Source: Phytophthora sp. 'mugwort'
Taxonomy: Eukaryota; Oomycota; Peronosporomycetes; Peronosporales; Peronosporaceae
DNA: 64,000 nt
NCBI GenBank assembly: GCA_033558025.1
Contig: JAUCEF010000002.1
Location: forward strand, 2,356,001 to 2,420,000
Reading direction: 5' to 3'
The notes under the pieces were generated by a model. The model was not told the DNA's origin, did no database searches, and worked only from the letters and a program-made list of their open reading frames with translations. A program made the translations under genes and the position numbers. Below are positions 42,066 through 52,611 of the stretch, one piece after another. The first letter of the stretch is position 1, and each line of letters starts with the position of its first letter.

Positions 42066-42179
42066 GCAAACGGCAGCTCTCTCGAGAACTGCAGAAGCAT
42101 TCCGCTTCTAGCGCTCATGATGAGCGCGGGTATGGTCTTGGTTCTACGACCACACCCCGTTCGGGCAAGAAAGCCCGAA

Positions 42180-43285
42180 CTACTTACGAAGCCGCCGCCG
42201 ATTCTGTTCCCAGATCGCGACAGCCTTCGGGCAGTCAGCCTGGAGCCATTCGTACGGCTCCCAGGAGCACTCAGCTTCCGAGTACCCCCTCCACTTCACG
42301 CGGAGCTGGCGCTTTCCGGGAACGCTCCGGTCCTGTAGCACACGCTCAACATGGTAGTGTGTCTCCTCATTACGGTCGAAGAGAGGCGGTGGGGCCCTCG
42401 AACGAGCACGAGTACGAGGCGCGCCCCTCCGGTCCAGCTCACGACCTGGTGTGCCGCCTTCGGCTCCACCTCGGGTCGTTGAAAACACCGTTCTCGTCGC
42501 CGAGTCCTTGCGCTTCAGATTGCGCTTGGACTTGGTGAAGGCGGGGCTGCTGCCGCTCAGGCCGGGGCGCTGGAGTCCTTGGGCCGATTCGTGACGACGT
42601 AAATCGTCTGGCCGATGACTTGTCGGCCCTTGAAGGACGGGTCGACCGTCGCACGAATGACGTGGGCGAGATATTCCAACGTCTGGATGCATTTTGGGCG
42701 TCCATGGACCGAGTCCGACGGGTGTTGTGTCTCGTTCGGGACCTCCTGCGGCCTGTGCCCCAGGCGGGAGCGCTCCTGCGTACTCCCAGCCGTATCACTA
42801 TGGCTCATACTCGGCGTATGCAGCCGGGGTTCCTTCGTATGGAGCCCCTTCCGCGGCCCCAAAGGACCTGGGCTTCTGGCTCTGGGCGCGCTCAGAGACA
42901 AGAGTCGCAGCCTCGCTTTGTAGAGCTGGGTCTGTGAGCCCTGCGGGTCATGGTACTGCTTCAGACAGACCACGTAGAACGACGGGTGGGTCGTCATCGA
43001 CTTAGGCAGGTCAATGGTATATGCCGCACCACACCTGGCCAGGACCACAAAGGGTCCAATGAAGCGCTGCTTCAGCTTGTTGCTCCCAACGGAACTTCCC
43101 TTGGCGAGTGGCAAGTTCCTAGTGTCTAGTAGGCCTAAATCCCCCACATTAAACACGTTTAAGTTTCCTCTTCCTTTCTTGTCAGAGTACTCCTTTTGTT
43201 TGTCCTGTGCCGCTGCCATGGCATCACGGACACGGCTGATTACGTTCAGCCTAGTGTCTATAAAAGACTCCACTTGTTTCCGCAA
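42180..43285 (-). pseudogene. Integrase C-terminal region and chromodomain, gypsy copy B
   Basis: 42557-43285 holds the integrase C-terminal part (RDAMAAAQDKQKEYSDKKGR, KQRFIGPFVVLARCG). 42180-42692 ends in the chromodomain (HYHVERVLQDRSVPGKRQLR, GYSEAECSWEPYEWLQ). The two are in different frames, as in copy A. Confidence 0.85.
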
Positions 43286-43504
43286 GGAACCGATCTCATA
43301 TCCGAGACCTGGGATGAAAGCGCTTTCCGAGACTCTCCCCCACTTAGAATTGAAGCCGGGGTGCTGCCTTGCAAAGTGAGCGGCACCCGTGGATAGCGTA
43401 AGCCATTCAGATAGAACGGGGTATACCCGGTCGATGCGTGAACTGCATTGTTGAGTGCAAACTCAACTACTGGCAGGCGTTCTGACCAAATGCGAGGAGC
43501 CTCC

Positions 43505-44269
43505 TCACAAAAAAACTCTGCGTAGCGTGACCTCAAGCACTCGGTTGACACGCTCCGTCTGCCCATCCGTCTGAGGATGATCGGCAGTGGACATGTGCAG
43601 CCTCGTTCCAAGTAGTTGGAACTGCGTTCGCCAGAACGCGGCGGTAAACCGCGGGTCTTGATCCGAGACAATTGTCTCCGACAGACCATGATGGCGGAAA
43701 ACGCCATCCAGGAACAGCTTCGCAGCCTGTTCCCCGGTCACTGTGTCTTTAACCGGAGCAAGACGCACCATCTTGCTCAGACGGCACACGAACGCCAGAT
43801 GCCGGTGTTCCCGTGGCCGTCAGCTGGAAGTCCGAAGATGAAATCCAGACTCATCGACTTCCAGCAGTCCGCTGGAACGGGCAGGCTCTGCAAAGGAGCC
43901 GAGGCGTGCCCGGCGGGTTTCACTCGCTGACATGTTTCACATGTCTTCACGTACTGTGCGACCCACTTGTACATGTGGGCCCACCAAAAGTACTGAGAGA
44001 CCGATTGGAAGGTCTTCTCGCGGCCCAAGTGACCGCTGGACGGAGTAGTGCGCCTCCTGTAGGATGTCAAACTTGAGATCCTCGTCGTTTGGAACGACAA
44101 CCCGAGAGGGTTTATGGAGCTCCACTCGATAGTAGAGCAGGCAATCGGCCCACTCGTATTGATGGAGCCGGGCTTTCTGATGTGGCGTAAGCCACTCGGC
44201 CTTGGCTTCCTTGCCAGCGGCCAGGAAACGCACCAGAGGTGCCAGGGCTTCGTTGCCCCGATACGTCAT
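43505..44269 (-). pseudogene. Integrase zinc domain and DDE core, gypsy copy B
   Basis: The zinc domain frame (44100-43777) includes HMYKWVAQYVKTCETCQRVK, then LDFIFGLPADGHG with the first core Asp. The core frame (43789-43505) includes SKMVRLAPVKDTV, VSDQDPRFTAAFW and HPQTDGQTERVNRVLE. The two frames differ, with a frameshift at about 43780, and another lies near 44100. Confidence 0.85.
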
Positions 44270-45640
44270 GCGTATCGGATCGTATAGATCGGTCGTGGCG
44301 CACTTATGTTCGCCAGCTCATAGTCCGACCTGCGTGACAACGCATCGACAAGCACGTTGAGCTTTACAGGCTTGTACTCGACGCGGAAGTTATATTCCGC
44401 GAAGAAGGACAGCCTCTTCCCTATCCTATTGGACAGATGGGGCGAATTTGGCGCCGTCCGCAAGGATGCGTGATCTGTGTAGATCACAAAAGGCTGTGAG
44501 CCCAGGAGGTTCACCCGGAACTTGACAAAGGCGTACTTCATGACAAGCAGCTCCTTGTCATGAACGGGGTAGTTCCGTTCGGCAGCCTTGAGCTGCCTGG
44601 ACTGAAATGAGATCACTCGTTCACGTCCTGCTGCATCGTGCTGCAGCAATGCACACCCGATTGCATAATCGCATGCATCACAGACGAACGGCTTCGTCTC
44701 GTCCGGCAGTGTCAGGACAGTCGCCTTCTGTAGGCTCGCCTTGACATTGTCAAAGGCCTCCTGATGCTCACGCCCCCAGTGCAAGTCGGTATCCTTCTTC
44801 AGAAGATCCGACAAGGGTCTAGCGGACCCGCGTACCCTTCGCTGTACTTATGGAGGTAGTTGGCTAAGCCCAGCCACTTCCTCAGGTCCTTCTGGGACCT
44901 TGGCGTTGGCCAAGCCGAAATGGCCTTGACCTTCTTCGGATCGGCCCGAACGCCGACGTTGTTATTGAAGCGATCCAGAACTTTGATCTCTTGCGCCGCG
45001 AAGACGCAATTGTCAATGTTAGTTGGCATAAGAGGTTATTCGCTCTCATGACCTCTAATACTCAACGGAGGTGCTCCAAAAAGGAACCTCCATAGCCGAT
45101 TGGCCTCCCTCGGAACGGATATGGACGAAGATGTCGTCCTAAGTACGACGGTGCGTACGCACGCAGCGGTCTAAACAACTCCGTCATCAGGCGATTGAAC
45201 GTCGGTGAGCATTAGACAGGCCCTGTGGCATCACAAGCCACTTCCACAGCATACGCTCGGGGTGCTCACTGCAGTGGCGGGATGTCGCTCTCGTGCATCA
45301 GGATCTGGTAGTATCCGTCCGCCAGATTCAGGGCGCTCTATAACTCGCACCCGGCCATGTTGTTTAACAACACATCCTTTCGTGGCATGGGTGTCTGACC
45401 GGCACCGTTCCGCTGTTCAGCTTATAAAAATCATGAACCAGACGCCACTTCCCGTTCGGCTTCCGAACGCAGAAGGTTGAAGTCGAGTGCAAGGATTTCG
45501 ATTCCCGCACCATGCCTGCCTTGGCCTTTGCGGCAAAGAAGGCATCAATGACCTCGCACTGCTCACGAGGCAATGGTCATTGTCTGGTGACACAGTACTT
45601 TGTGCCCGGCACGAGATCAATCTCGTGCCTGATCCCACGA
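44266..45640 (-). pseudogene. Reverse transcriptase and RNase H, gypsy copy B
   Basis: RT begins at 45640-45364 (SLHSTSTFCVRKPNGKWRLV); the palm and YxDD area near 45150 is frameshifted. The RT end frame is 45029-44799 (ADPKKVKAISAWPTPRSQKD, LRKWLGLANYLHKY). RNase H (44814-44266) is intact: ETKPFVCDACDYAIGCALLQ, AAERNYPVHDKELLVMKYAF, VIYTDHASLRT. This block includes the DNA deleted from copy A. Confidence 0.85.
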
Positions 45641-46481
45641 TCCGGTGGGAGTTACGACGGAGGATTCTCAGACACCACGTCCTCGGACTCCTTCATCACA
45701 GAATGCACTGGATCCTTCGGGTTCTTGATAATCTCAGAACCCAAGCGCGAGGTACGCTGGGAGGATGCATCCAGGACGCCCTCGTCCATAACCGAGGAGG
45801 AATTTCATTGCTCTGGAGTGGCTCTTGCTTCAAGAGTACCACCTCCGCGACTTCTCCTGCCTTCAGGTCGGCCAGGAAATCTGTCGTCGTCAACTCTTCG
45901 AGGTTCAGGGGCTCTGGCACCTCTGGCAGCGGCTCTAGTTGGATGCCGCCTGCCTTGACACGATGGCCGGTCTCGCCGTCGAGAATGTGATAACATCCTT
46001 CGACAGGCCGCGTCGGAAGAACCCGAGCCATCGGTTCCGAGTCGCTTGAAGCGACTCCAGTCTGAAATGACTTCAGACTCGACTTGCGGTGTCGATTATG
46101 TCGTCGACGGCGACCCTGACGTCGTACTTCGTTACCACGTCTGTGGACGTCTCATTGACGACGTCCAAAACTTCTAGAGCTTCGTGTGGAACAAGGTTAC
46201 CCACACAGGAAGCGCATTCTGCACCTTCCTCGTCAATTTTTATCTGGATGACACGGTTTGGAATACCCACACAGGAAGCGCCCCGCGCTTCTTCCTCGTC
46301 AGTTTCAGTCTGGGTGACTTAGTGTCGACCTAGGCTACCCACCTGGTCGGTGCCTCCGGGCAGCGTACTCTTGAAGCCTCAGCCGCCGGTCTAGATTCCG
46401 GCGGGGGTCGAGGGCTATCTTGTAAGGAGTGCCGCAGTCGACCAGGTGTAACTTCTGCTGCCACCGCTTCTAGGGAGTCGC

Positions 46482-46991
46482 TCAATACGTCGGCGGCTCC
46501 CAAAAATTCACTGGATGTTCTTGCATCCCGGCGCCCCTTTCGGACGCCCCAGTTCCTGGCAGAGGTGGGAAAATGACCAGTGCTCTGCCAGTAACTGCGG
46601 GCCGGCTGGCCCCGATGGTTTTGTTTCGCCAATCGATCCATGGCTCATGTTTCTCGAGCCAGGCCATACCCAGGATCAAGTCATACTTGTCCATCTCTAG
46701 GACAGTAAACTGCTCCATGCTGTCGAAGTCCTCGAACTTCACAGCTAGATCCACATGGATCTTGGAAACGGTATTCACCGTTCCGTCGGCCAGTTGTACT
46801 GACACTGTCCCGTTGCCTTTGCTTTCTCGGCCAACTTGTTGCTTTTCTCCGCAACAGTCTGGCGGCGTGCGAAGTTCTTCGACGCCCCGGATTCTATCAA
46901 GACTCGGAAGGGATGGGTACATCCCCGTACACTTACGTGTACTACTGGCAGCCCAACGCTGCCCTTCTTCGATTCGAGAGTGCAATAACAC
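46482..46991 (-). pseudogene. Aspartic protease region, gypsy copy B
   Basis: 169 open codons with VSVQLADGTVNTVSKIHVDL and YDLILGMAWLEKHEPWIDW, the retropepsin-like fold of Ty3. Between protease and RT (46030-46330) is a spacer with a degenerate direct duplication (ACCCACACAGGAAGCG at about 46199 and 46268) that copy A has only once. Confidence 0.8.
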
Positions 46992-47161
46992 TCAGGGGCT
47001 AAGTCTCCATGGTGCGCGCCTCCCGCGCGCCACTCATGAAGACTTAGATCTTCCCCAGTAGGGCGCCCCGCCCCTACTGGTGTCCTGCGTTCCCCTGCGT
47101 GGGGTCGCGATCTTTGCCAGCGACCCTTGAGCGCGACGGGCTTGGGAGGGAAACACTTTCG

Positions 47162-48045
47162 TTATCCCAGCGCAGGACAGGCACGTGCCATGTGCCCTAG
47201 CTTACCACAGCTATAGCAGCGAGTATCATGCTGCTCAGCGAGCCCAAGTTCCATGGGAACTGGCCCACTAGGGGGCCCACGACTTGGTGTCGCTGCCCCT
47301 GACCACATTGCCGCCGGCATGCGTGCCTGGTGGTGACTGTACTCCTCTTGGAGGGCGACCTGGATCACCTCTTCCAGAGTATTGGCCTGCAGCTGGGTGC
47401 GGGCCGGGCCCACGTTTAGGCCGTCCATGAACACCGTCACCTTGATGTGCTCATGGAGTGGGTTTCCCACGAGGGATGCGGTGAGCTCCCGCATCTCCTG
47501 GATGTACTCGTGCAGCTCACGTCTTCCCTGTTTACATGGCAGGAAGCGTGACCGCTAGCGGTACTCATAGTTCGCCGGGAGGAACGCGGCTCTGAGCTGT
47601 TCACACAGCTGAGCCCAGGATGCGAAGCATCCAGGCGTTGTCGCTTCCCGCGTATACGCGCGACTCTTAGCACGCCCGCTAAGGTTGGAGAGAGCGAAAG
47701 CCACTCGGAGGTTCTCCGAGGAGATGAGAGCCGCATCCATTGCGAGCTCTACTTCTCGCACCCAGAAGCGAAGGTTTTCACCTTCCTTCCCTAAATATGG
47801 GTTTACCTTCAGCCTCAGCGGCTTGGGGTAGACTGGTTTCGGCTCGGCGGCCGGAACTTGCAGGTTGCTCCGAACATGTTCGATGAGCCCCCGCTCATAT
47901 ACGTCGAACGTGGTCCCGCGTTCGATCTGCTCAGTTGCTTTGACGACGCCAAGCTGCGCAAGGCATCCATTCCAAAGATGCCAGTCATCTTACGAACGGA
48001 CTCGAACTGTGAGTCGTTCCGATAAGGAAACACTTTCTGGTACAT
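47162..48045 (-). pseudogene. gag, gypsy copy B, with CCHC knuckle
   Basis: Three frames succeed each other: 48045-47815 (MYQKVFPYRNDSQFESVRKM, the likely start), 47761-47555 (MREVELAMDAALISSEN, as in copy A) and 47494-47162. The last ends in a zinc knuckle CYSCGKLGHMARAC (CX2CX4HX4C) at about 47220-47180. A TAG near 47555 and a change of frame inactivate it. Confidence 0.85.
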
Positions 48046-48113
48046 GTTGCTAGGACCCAGAGGTTTCAGGTAGTAACCCGTGTAGGCGTGGATTGACTAC
48101 AAGTGCTACCAAG

Positions 48114-48466
48114 TGTGACGGGGCACACAACACCTTGCGCACAGGCGGTGTGACTTCCGGAGAGTATACAAACACTCAGTGAACGGCTGTTCACTAGTCC
48201 CTGGCCTGTGGGACTGTTACCAAAATTAGGTAGATTTAAGACTGAGTATATTGATAGGTGACCCCTTTTAATACATCTACATAGTAGCTATTAGTCACCT
48301 ATAAAATTCCCTACATGTTATCCTATTGAGTGGCTCTGAGGTCTTTGTACCATATCTGTGGTACCTATCCATGGTGTCATTAACGTCGACATCATAGTGA
48401 TGTTTGGCAACATTACTTAGTGTACTTTGGTACACTTGCTCTGAAGAGTGACTTGGCCCCGTTACA
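48114..48466 (-). repeat. 5' LTR of gypsy copy B
   Basis: It is 353 bp and collinear with 40371-40737 except for about eight substitutions and a 14-bp deletion close to its outer end (GACTTGG|CCCCGTTACA). The adjacent inner sequence on the minus strand begins CTTGGTAGCACTTG and should contain the primer-binding site; the tRNA was not identified. Confidence 0.95.
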
Positions 48467-48619
48467 CACCCACTTCTTCAGAGCGCTTGCAGATATGCCA
48501 GTCCTTGCGCACGCAACCGCCCGCTTCTCGCCGTTGAGGGCCACTTGAACTGCTGCCTGTAAGTCCTTGTCAGTGTAGGCCACGATGGCCTCCTCGCCCT
48601 TCTCGAAATGATGGTTCAC
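48467..48619 (-). pseudogene. pogo-like transposase, N-terminal part (split by gypsy copy B)
   Basis: Starting at the ATG 48619, the frame reads DKDLQAAVQVALNGEKRAVA and then ISASALKKWV, a psq/CENP-B-N helix-turn-helix, and stops at the LTR. Removing the gypsy element and one CACCC copy joins ..KKWV in frame to TRGGRP at 40370 leftward, the usual continuation in these transposases. This confirms that the two parts are one gene. Confidence 0.85.
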
Positions 48620-48870
48620 AAGCTATCCGAGAGTACCTGCGTTAAGAGCCTTTCATTAATTTCAGCTAATCAAACCGATCAGTTTCAAATCAGGCGGTTC
48701 CATTGGTCGATATTGTTGGGCCACGAAACTGGCAGGGGGCCACGAAAGCGATGACTTACCTTAGTAGTAGTACCATTCATTATCTGCTCCTACTTGGCCC
48801 CTTACACTCCGGATCAGTGTTGCACTGCAATAGCTATCCTTATCTTTGCTTATGCATGCATTTTCTCTCT
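48620..48870. other. Intergenic, 3' side of the prolyl-tRNA synthetase gene
   Basis: Contains the upstream flank of the pogo-like gene and the 3' flank of the synthetase. No gene or repeat seen. Confidence 0.4.
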
Positions 48871-51003
48871 CTAGTAGCTGCGGCCCCAGAGCACCCAGCA
48901 CTTAGCCGGCTTGCCACTAATGAAGCACTTGGTGTCGGCAGTAACAGGGCTCTCGTCGTTCTTCTTGAACGGGATGCATAGCGTCTTGGCGGCCGCACTC
49001 GTGGCCGTGTTCTCAGCCTCGTCCTCCAGACCCATCAGAGCAAGCGACTCCTCGCGAGACTTGGTCTTGACGATTTCCTCCCATTCGGTCTCGTTACAGA
49101 ACGGAGTCAGAGCCATACAGCCGTCTTGCAGGGCAGGCACAAAGTCCTTCCAGTCTGTCACCTCGCGGATGTGGCTGTCGCGCTGAGCAGTGGCACGCTC
49201 CAGCATCTCCTTCTGGATCTGCTCCAGGAGGGCCGGGATGCGGGTCGCCAGCTCAGCCTCGGGGATGTCCTCCTTGGCACCATTGTCACGACGTACCACG
49301 CGCACCTGCTTCTTAGCGATGTCCTTGGGGCCAACCTCAAAACGGAGTGGGACACCCTTGAGCTCCCAGTGGTTGTACTTCCAACCGGGGGTGTACACAC
49401 GACGCTTATCCGCCTCAACGCGGATGCCAGCGTTGGCCAGTTTGGCAACGATCTCGTCGGCCTTGGCGAAGATCTCCTCTACCTCGTCCTGGTTCTTGAA
49501 TGGAATAGGCACCACAATGACTTGGGTGGGGGCCACGCGCGGGGGCAGCACTAAACCCTTGTCGTCACCGTGCACCATGATCATGACACCCAGCGAACGA
49601 GTCGTGAAACCCCAAGAGTTCTGCCACGGGATCAGCTTCTTGCCATCCTCGTACTCGGCGGCAATTCCAAACATCTTGCCGAAGTTCTGGCCAAGCATGT
49701 GCGACGTGGCGGCCTGGATACCACGGCCCGTCGAGGGGATGAAGCCCTCAATCGTCGTGGTGTAGTCGGCGCCAGCGAATTTCTCCTTCTCGGTCTTGAC
49801 ACCCTTGACCATGGGCACAGCCAACAGCTCCTCGTAACAGGCAGCGTAGAAGTTCAGCACGGTGCGTACCTCTTCGTCAGCCTCCTCCTTGGTGGCGTGG
49901 GCCGTGTGGCCCTCCTGCCACAGGAACTCACGCGTGCGGATAAAGGGCGTGGGGTTCTTAAACTCCCAACGCACAACGTTATTCCACTGGTTAAGCTTCA
50001 TGGGCAGGTCGCGGTGGCTACGGATCCAGTTCTTAAAGGCCGGGTACATGATGGTCTCACTGGTGGGGCGGATGGCAATGGGGTCCTTCATCTCGGAGCT
50101 GCCGGACTTGGTAACCCAGGCCACCTCGGGGGCAAAACCCTCCAAATGTTCCTTCTCACGCTCGAGCTTGTCCCTGGTGACAAACATGGGAAAGTAGCAA
50201 TTCTTGACGCCAATGGCCTTGAGGTTGCGGTCCAGGAACTGCTGCACACGCTCCCAGATCTCGTACGAGTAAGGACGCAGGATGTAGCAGCCTGACACGT
50301 CGTAGTAGTCGATCATGCCAGACTTGGTGATGGCATCCGTGTACCAGTCGGCGAAGTTCTCTTTCTTGGTGACGGACATGCCCTCGTTAGCCTTCTGCTC
50401 GACGGGCTTTTTCTTGTCCTCCTTCTTGGCCTTGGGTGTCTTAGCCGCGGGGGTGGCAGCATGCTCCTCCATCTGGGCGGCGAAGTCAACAACGATGGGT
50501 TCATGCTTATAGTGCTTGACAAACTTGAGCAGGTCTTCCGACTTCATACTGTACGTCTGGTCGTTACGCAGCGGGTGGCAGTTGATCTGCGCAGTGTCCA
50601 GCAGCGCCTTGTCCAACACGAGGCGCACCTCATTCTTGGCGTCGTGCATGACGCAGAGCGGTGAGACCGAGCCTTTGGTCACCTTGAGCGTCGTGTTGAG
50701 CACGTCCTCGGTGGCGAAACGCAGGTTCCACTTCTTGCCACCGATTCCAGTCGCGTGCAGACGCGCGCCGAGTTTCTTGGTGTCCACAACGGTAGTTGGG
50801 GCGGCGGTCACGAGGAACAGACCCTCCTTCTTGTCCTTAAACACCAGATTTTTGGTCGAAAGGCCCGGCAGGTGGCTCAGCTCGGCGATCACGTCCTCGG
50901 TGGTGGGAAGCTCGCGGTGCTCGTGCTTCTCGAACGCGATGGAGAGCGACGTGAGGGCCGCGGCGACCTCCACGTCGGCCACGGACTTGTCCAGCGTCGC
51001 CAT
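48871..51003 (-). CDS. Prolyl-tRNA synthetase, eukaryote/archaeal type, with N-terminal editing-like domain
   Basis: The 710-aa enzyme charges tRNA-Pro with proline in the cytosol. Residues 1-180 resemble the YbaK/ProX trans-editing domain (STKNLVFKDKKEGLFLVTAA, VSPLCVMHDAKNEVRLVLDK), fused as in protist and parasite enzymes. A Lys-rich linker (190-212) follows. The class II core starts FADWYTDAITKSGMIDYYDV, with motif 2 FIRTREFLWQEGHTAHA and motif 3 GDDKGLVLPPRVAP. Next come the anticodon-binding domain (QVIVVPIPFKNQ) and a C-terminal domain ending AKCWVLWGRSY, the characteristic aromatic end of this type. The ATG at 51003 begins the editing domain cleanly. No introns or lesions. It is distinct from the bacterial-type enzyme. 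Confidence 0.97.
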   Translation of the reverse strand: MATLDKSVADVEVAAALTSLSIAFEKHEHRELPTTEDVIAELSHLPGLSTKNLVFKDKKEGLFLVTAAPTTVVDTKKLGARLHATGIGGKKWNLRFATEDVLNTTLKVTKGSVSPLCVMHDAKNEVRLVLDKALLDTAQINCHPLRNDQTYSMKSEDLLKFVKHYKHEPIVVDFAAQMEEHAATPAAKTPKAKKEDKKKPVEQKANEGMSVTKKENFADWYTDAITKSGMIDYYDVSGCYILRPYSYEIWERVQQFLDRNLKAIGVKNCYFPMFVTRDKLEREKEHLEGFAPEVAWVTKSGSSEMKDPIAIRPTSETIMYPAFKNWIRSHRDLPMKLNQWNNVVRWEFKNPTPFIRTREFLWQEGHTAHATKEEADEEVRTVLNFYAACYEELLAVPMVKGVKTEKEKFAGADYTTTIEGFIPSTGRGIQAATSHMLGQNFGKMFGIAAEYEDGKKLIPWQNSWGFTTRSLGVMIMVHGDDKGLVLPPRVAPTQVIVVPIPFKNQDEVEEIFAKADEIVAKLANAGIRVEADKRRVYTPGWKYNHWELKGVPLRFEVGPKDIAKKQVRVVRRDNGAKEDIPEAELATRIPALLEQIQKEMLERATAQRDSHIREVTDWKDFVPALQDGCMALTPFCNETEWEEIVKTKSREESLALMGLEDEAENTATSAAAKTLCIPFKKNDESPVTADTKCFISGKPAKCWVLWGRSY

Positions 51004-52236
51004 GATGCTAACGTTTGAGTGGGTTTGAGGGGGAACTCGGAATGGCCGGATCGGCCGATTGGATGGGGTGTGACTCCCTTGTCCGGTTAAGAAGTGTCGC
51101 AGTTTGCAACGACGAAGTATTTAAACAGGGGCGGTTACAAGGGAATACAGCCATATTGGAAAATGCTGATGGAATTACAGTCTCGAAGTGGAAATCCTGT
51201 ATTCTACCATGAGAACATTATTCTCCTCCTCTTGCTTTCTCGTTCTGCTGAATCAGTACTTTGGGCTTTACGGGGGGGGGGGGGGGGGGGGGCTCTTCCG
51301 CTGTCCGGAATTGTTGGAACTGTTGGCGACTCTCGCAGTGACACAGCTCGCACTACAGTAGTGAACTCCAATCTGCTAGAACTGCGTATCTGCTAGAATT
51401 GTGTAACACGACTAATGATCATGATCTGAGCTTCGTGACTGCATGAAGCGTGCTACAATTCGGGCATGCGATGTGTGTCACACAGTGCATGACGTCGAGA
51501 AGGGGGCAGGGCACTGGAGCCTCCAGAGCATCGTTATCCCTTCGGTCCCATTGTGCAGTATGACGAAGCGCAGCATGCATGTACACGGACAGTACCTCGG
51601 CTGGTAAGGTGGCAAGGGCGTCTCGTAAAATGTGCTCGTTTGGCATTTTCTTTCGCAGCAGCAGCTCGGCACCGCGACACTGGTGGATCATTCTGCCTTC
51701 GTTCAGCGCGACCGAGAGTCGGCAATGAAAGACGAAACTTTCGGTCAGTCCCAATTGAGACCCTAAGAACGCCAAGCCCCTATTGGTAGTCAACTTCAGT
51801 TTGCTACGCCAAACATTACTCATCGCTAGCTGTATCGCTGGTATCCGCACCGACAACTGCATCTAGACATTGAATAATCGCATATGCTGTCCGAGTCGAT
51901 CCCCGTACGATAACTGCCGCCACATCCGCGTGTTATTATACTTATCTGCGCACACTGTGCACCTGTACATGTACTGTACCGTAATATCTCCACAACAGCA
52001 GCTCAAGGCGGAGGGGGGGGGGGGGGGGGGGGCGTAGCATGGGAGCTGCGCCACAACCACACGGCAAGCACGGAAGTGAACGTCCCGGCGGGTGCCAGCT
52101 GGCAGTTCACGCGGAAAAGGCTCCGTGATGGGACTTGCTAACAGGTATCGAAGGCGGAGGGATAGTCAGTCCGCTGCAGCCGCTGGGCCAGCCACGTACG
52201 CATCACACAAGCGAATTCTCCCTTAGACACGTGAAG
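51004..52236. other. Divergent intergenic region with two long G runs
   Basis: Lies between the divergent prolyl-tRNA synthetase and first Kazal genes. It contains G runs of 21 (51272-51292) and 20 (52013-52032). A minus-strand frame at 51862-51419 (147 codons, MQLSVRIPAIQLAMSNVWRS, CPLLDVMHCVTHIACPNCST) could be a small gene but has no recognised feature. Confidence 0.4.
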
Positions 52237-52611
52237 ATGACGAAGCTCCTGCTCGCAGTGACCGCGATCATGGCGGCCTTGGCCTGCAGCCTGTCGGCTG
52301 TGGAGGCGCTGGACCGCGACAAGTTGCTGGACGTGATGGGCACGGTGCACGGTAGCCGCAGAATCACTGTTAAGTACGACGACCTGGAGGAGGACCGCGA
52401 AGAGCGCAAGTGCTACGGCAACTTCACGCGAGACATCGACCCTGTGTGCGGCTCGAATGGCAAGAAGTACACGAATCTCAGCATGTTCAACTACCGTAAG
52501 TGCATGATCAAGATCCAAGAGAGTACGGAGATCCAGGTCGTGGACATGGACTTCTGCAAGGACGTCGATATGGAGGACATGGAGCACATTGACGAGGACA
52601 CTATGTCGTAG
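52237..52611 (+). CDS. Secreted Kazal-like protease inhibitor 1
   Basis: The 124-aa protein starts at ATG 52237, which opens a classical signal peptide (MTKLLLAVTAIMAALACSLS, cleavage likely after VEA). An acidic spacer precedes one Kazal-like domain: CYGNFTRDIDPVCGSNGKKY, then NLSMFNYRKCM and VVDMDFC. Four cysteines match Kazal C1, C3, C5 and C6; C2 is Phe and C4 is Ser. Those two pair with each other in standard Kazal domains. By position P1 would be Arg. Phytophthora secretes such four-Cys inhibitors (EPI family) against plant apoplastic serine proteases; that role here is inferred. The C-terminal tail is acidic. It is the first of three tandem paralogues. Confidence 0.85.
   Translation: MTKLLLAVTAIMAALACSLSAVEALDRDKLLDVMGTVHGSRRITVKYDDLEEDREERKCYGNFTRDIDPVCGSNGKKYTNLSMFNYRKCMIKIQESTEIQVVDMDFCKDVDMEDMEHIDEDTMS

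Larger units (their letters stand above)
40371..48466 (-). mobile_element. Ty3/gypsy chromodomain retrotransposon, copy B, both LTRs present
   Basis: The 8096-bp element lies inside a pogo-like transposase gene and is flanked by CACCC duplications. Its LTRs are 367 and 353 bp. Read on the minus strand it holds gag, protease, RT, RNase H, integrase, chromodomain, a 3' region with antisense ORFs and a polypurine tract. By eye the LTRs differ at about eight positions plus one 14-bp gap, so insertion is not very recent. Stops and frameshifts in gag, RT and integrase make it non-autonomous. Confidence 0.95.

Noticed and set aside
49570..50295. Plus-strand ORF of 241 codons
   Set aside because: Antisense shadow of the prolyl-tRNA synthetase gene, with no domain of its own.
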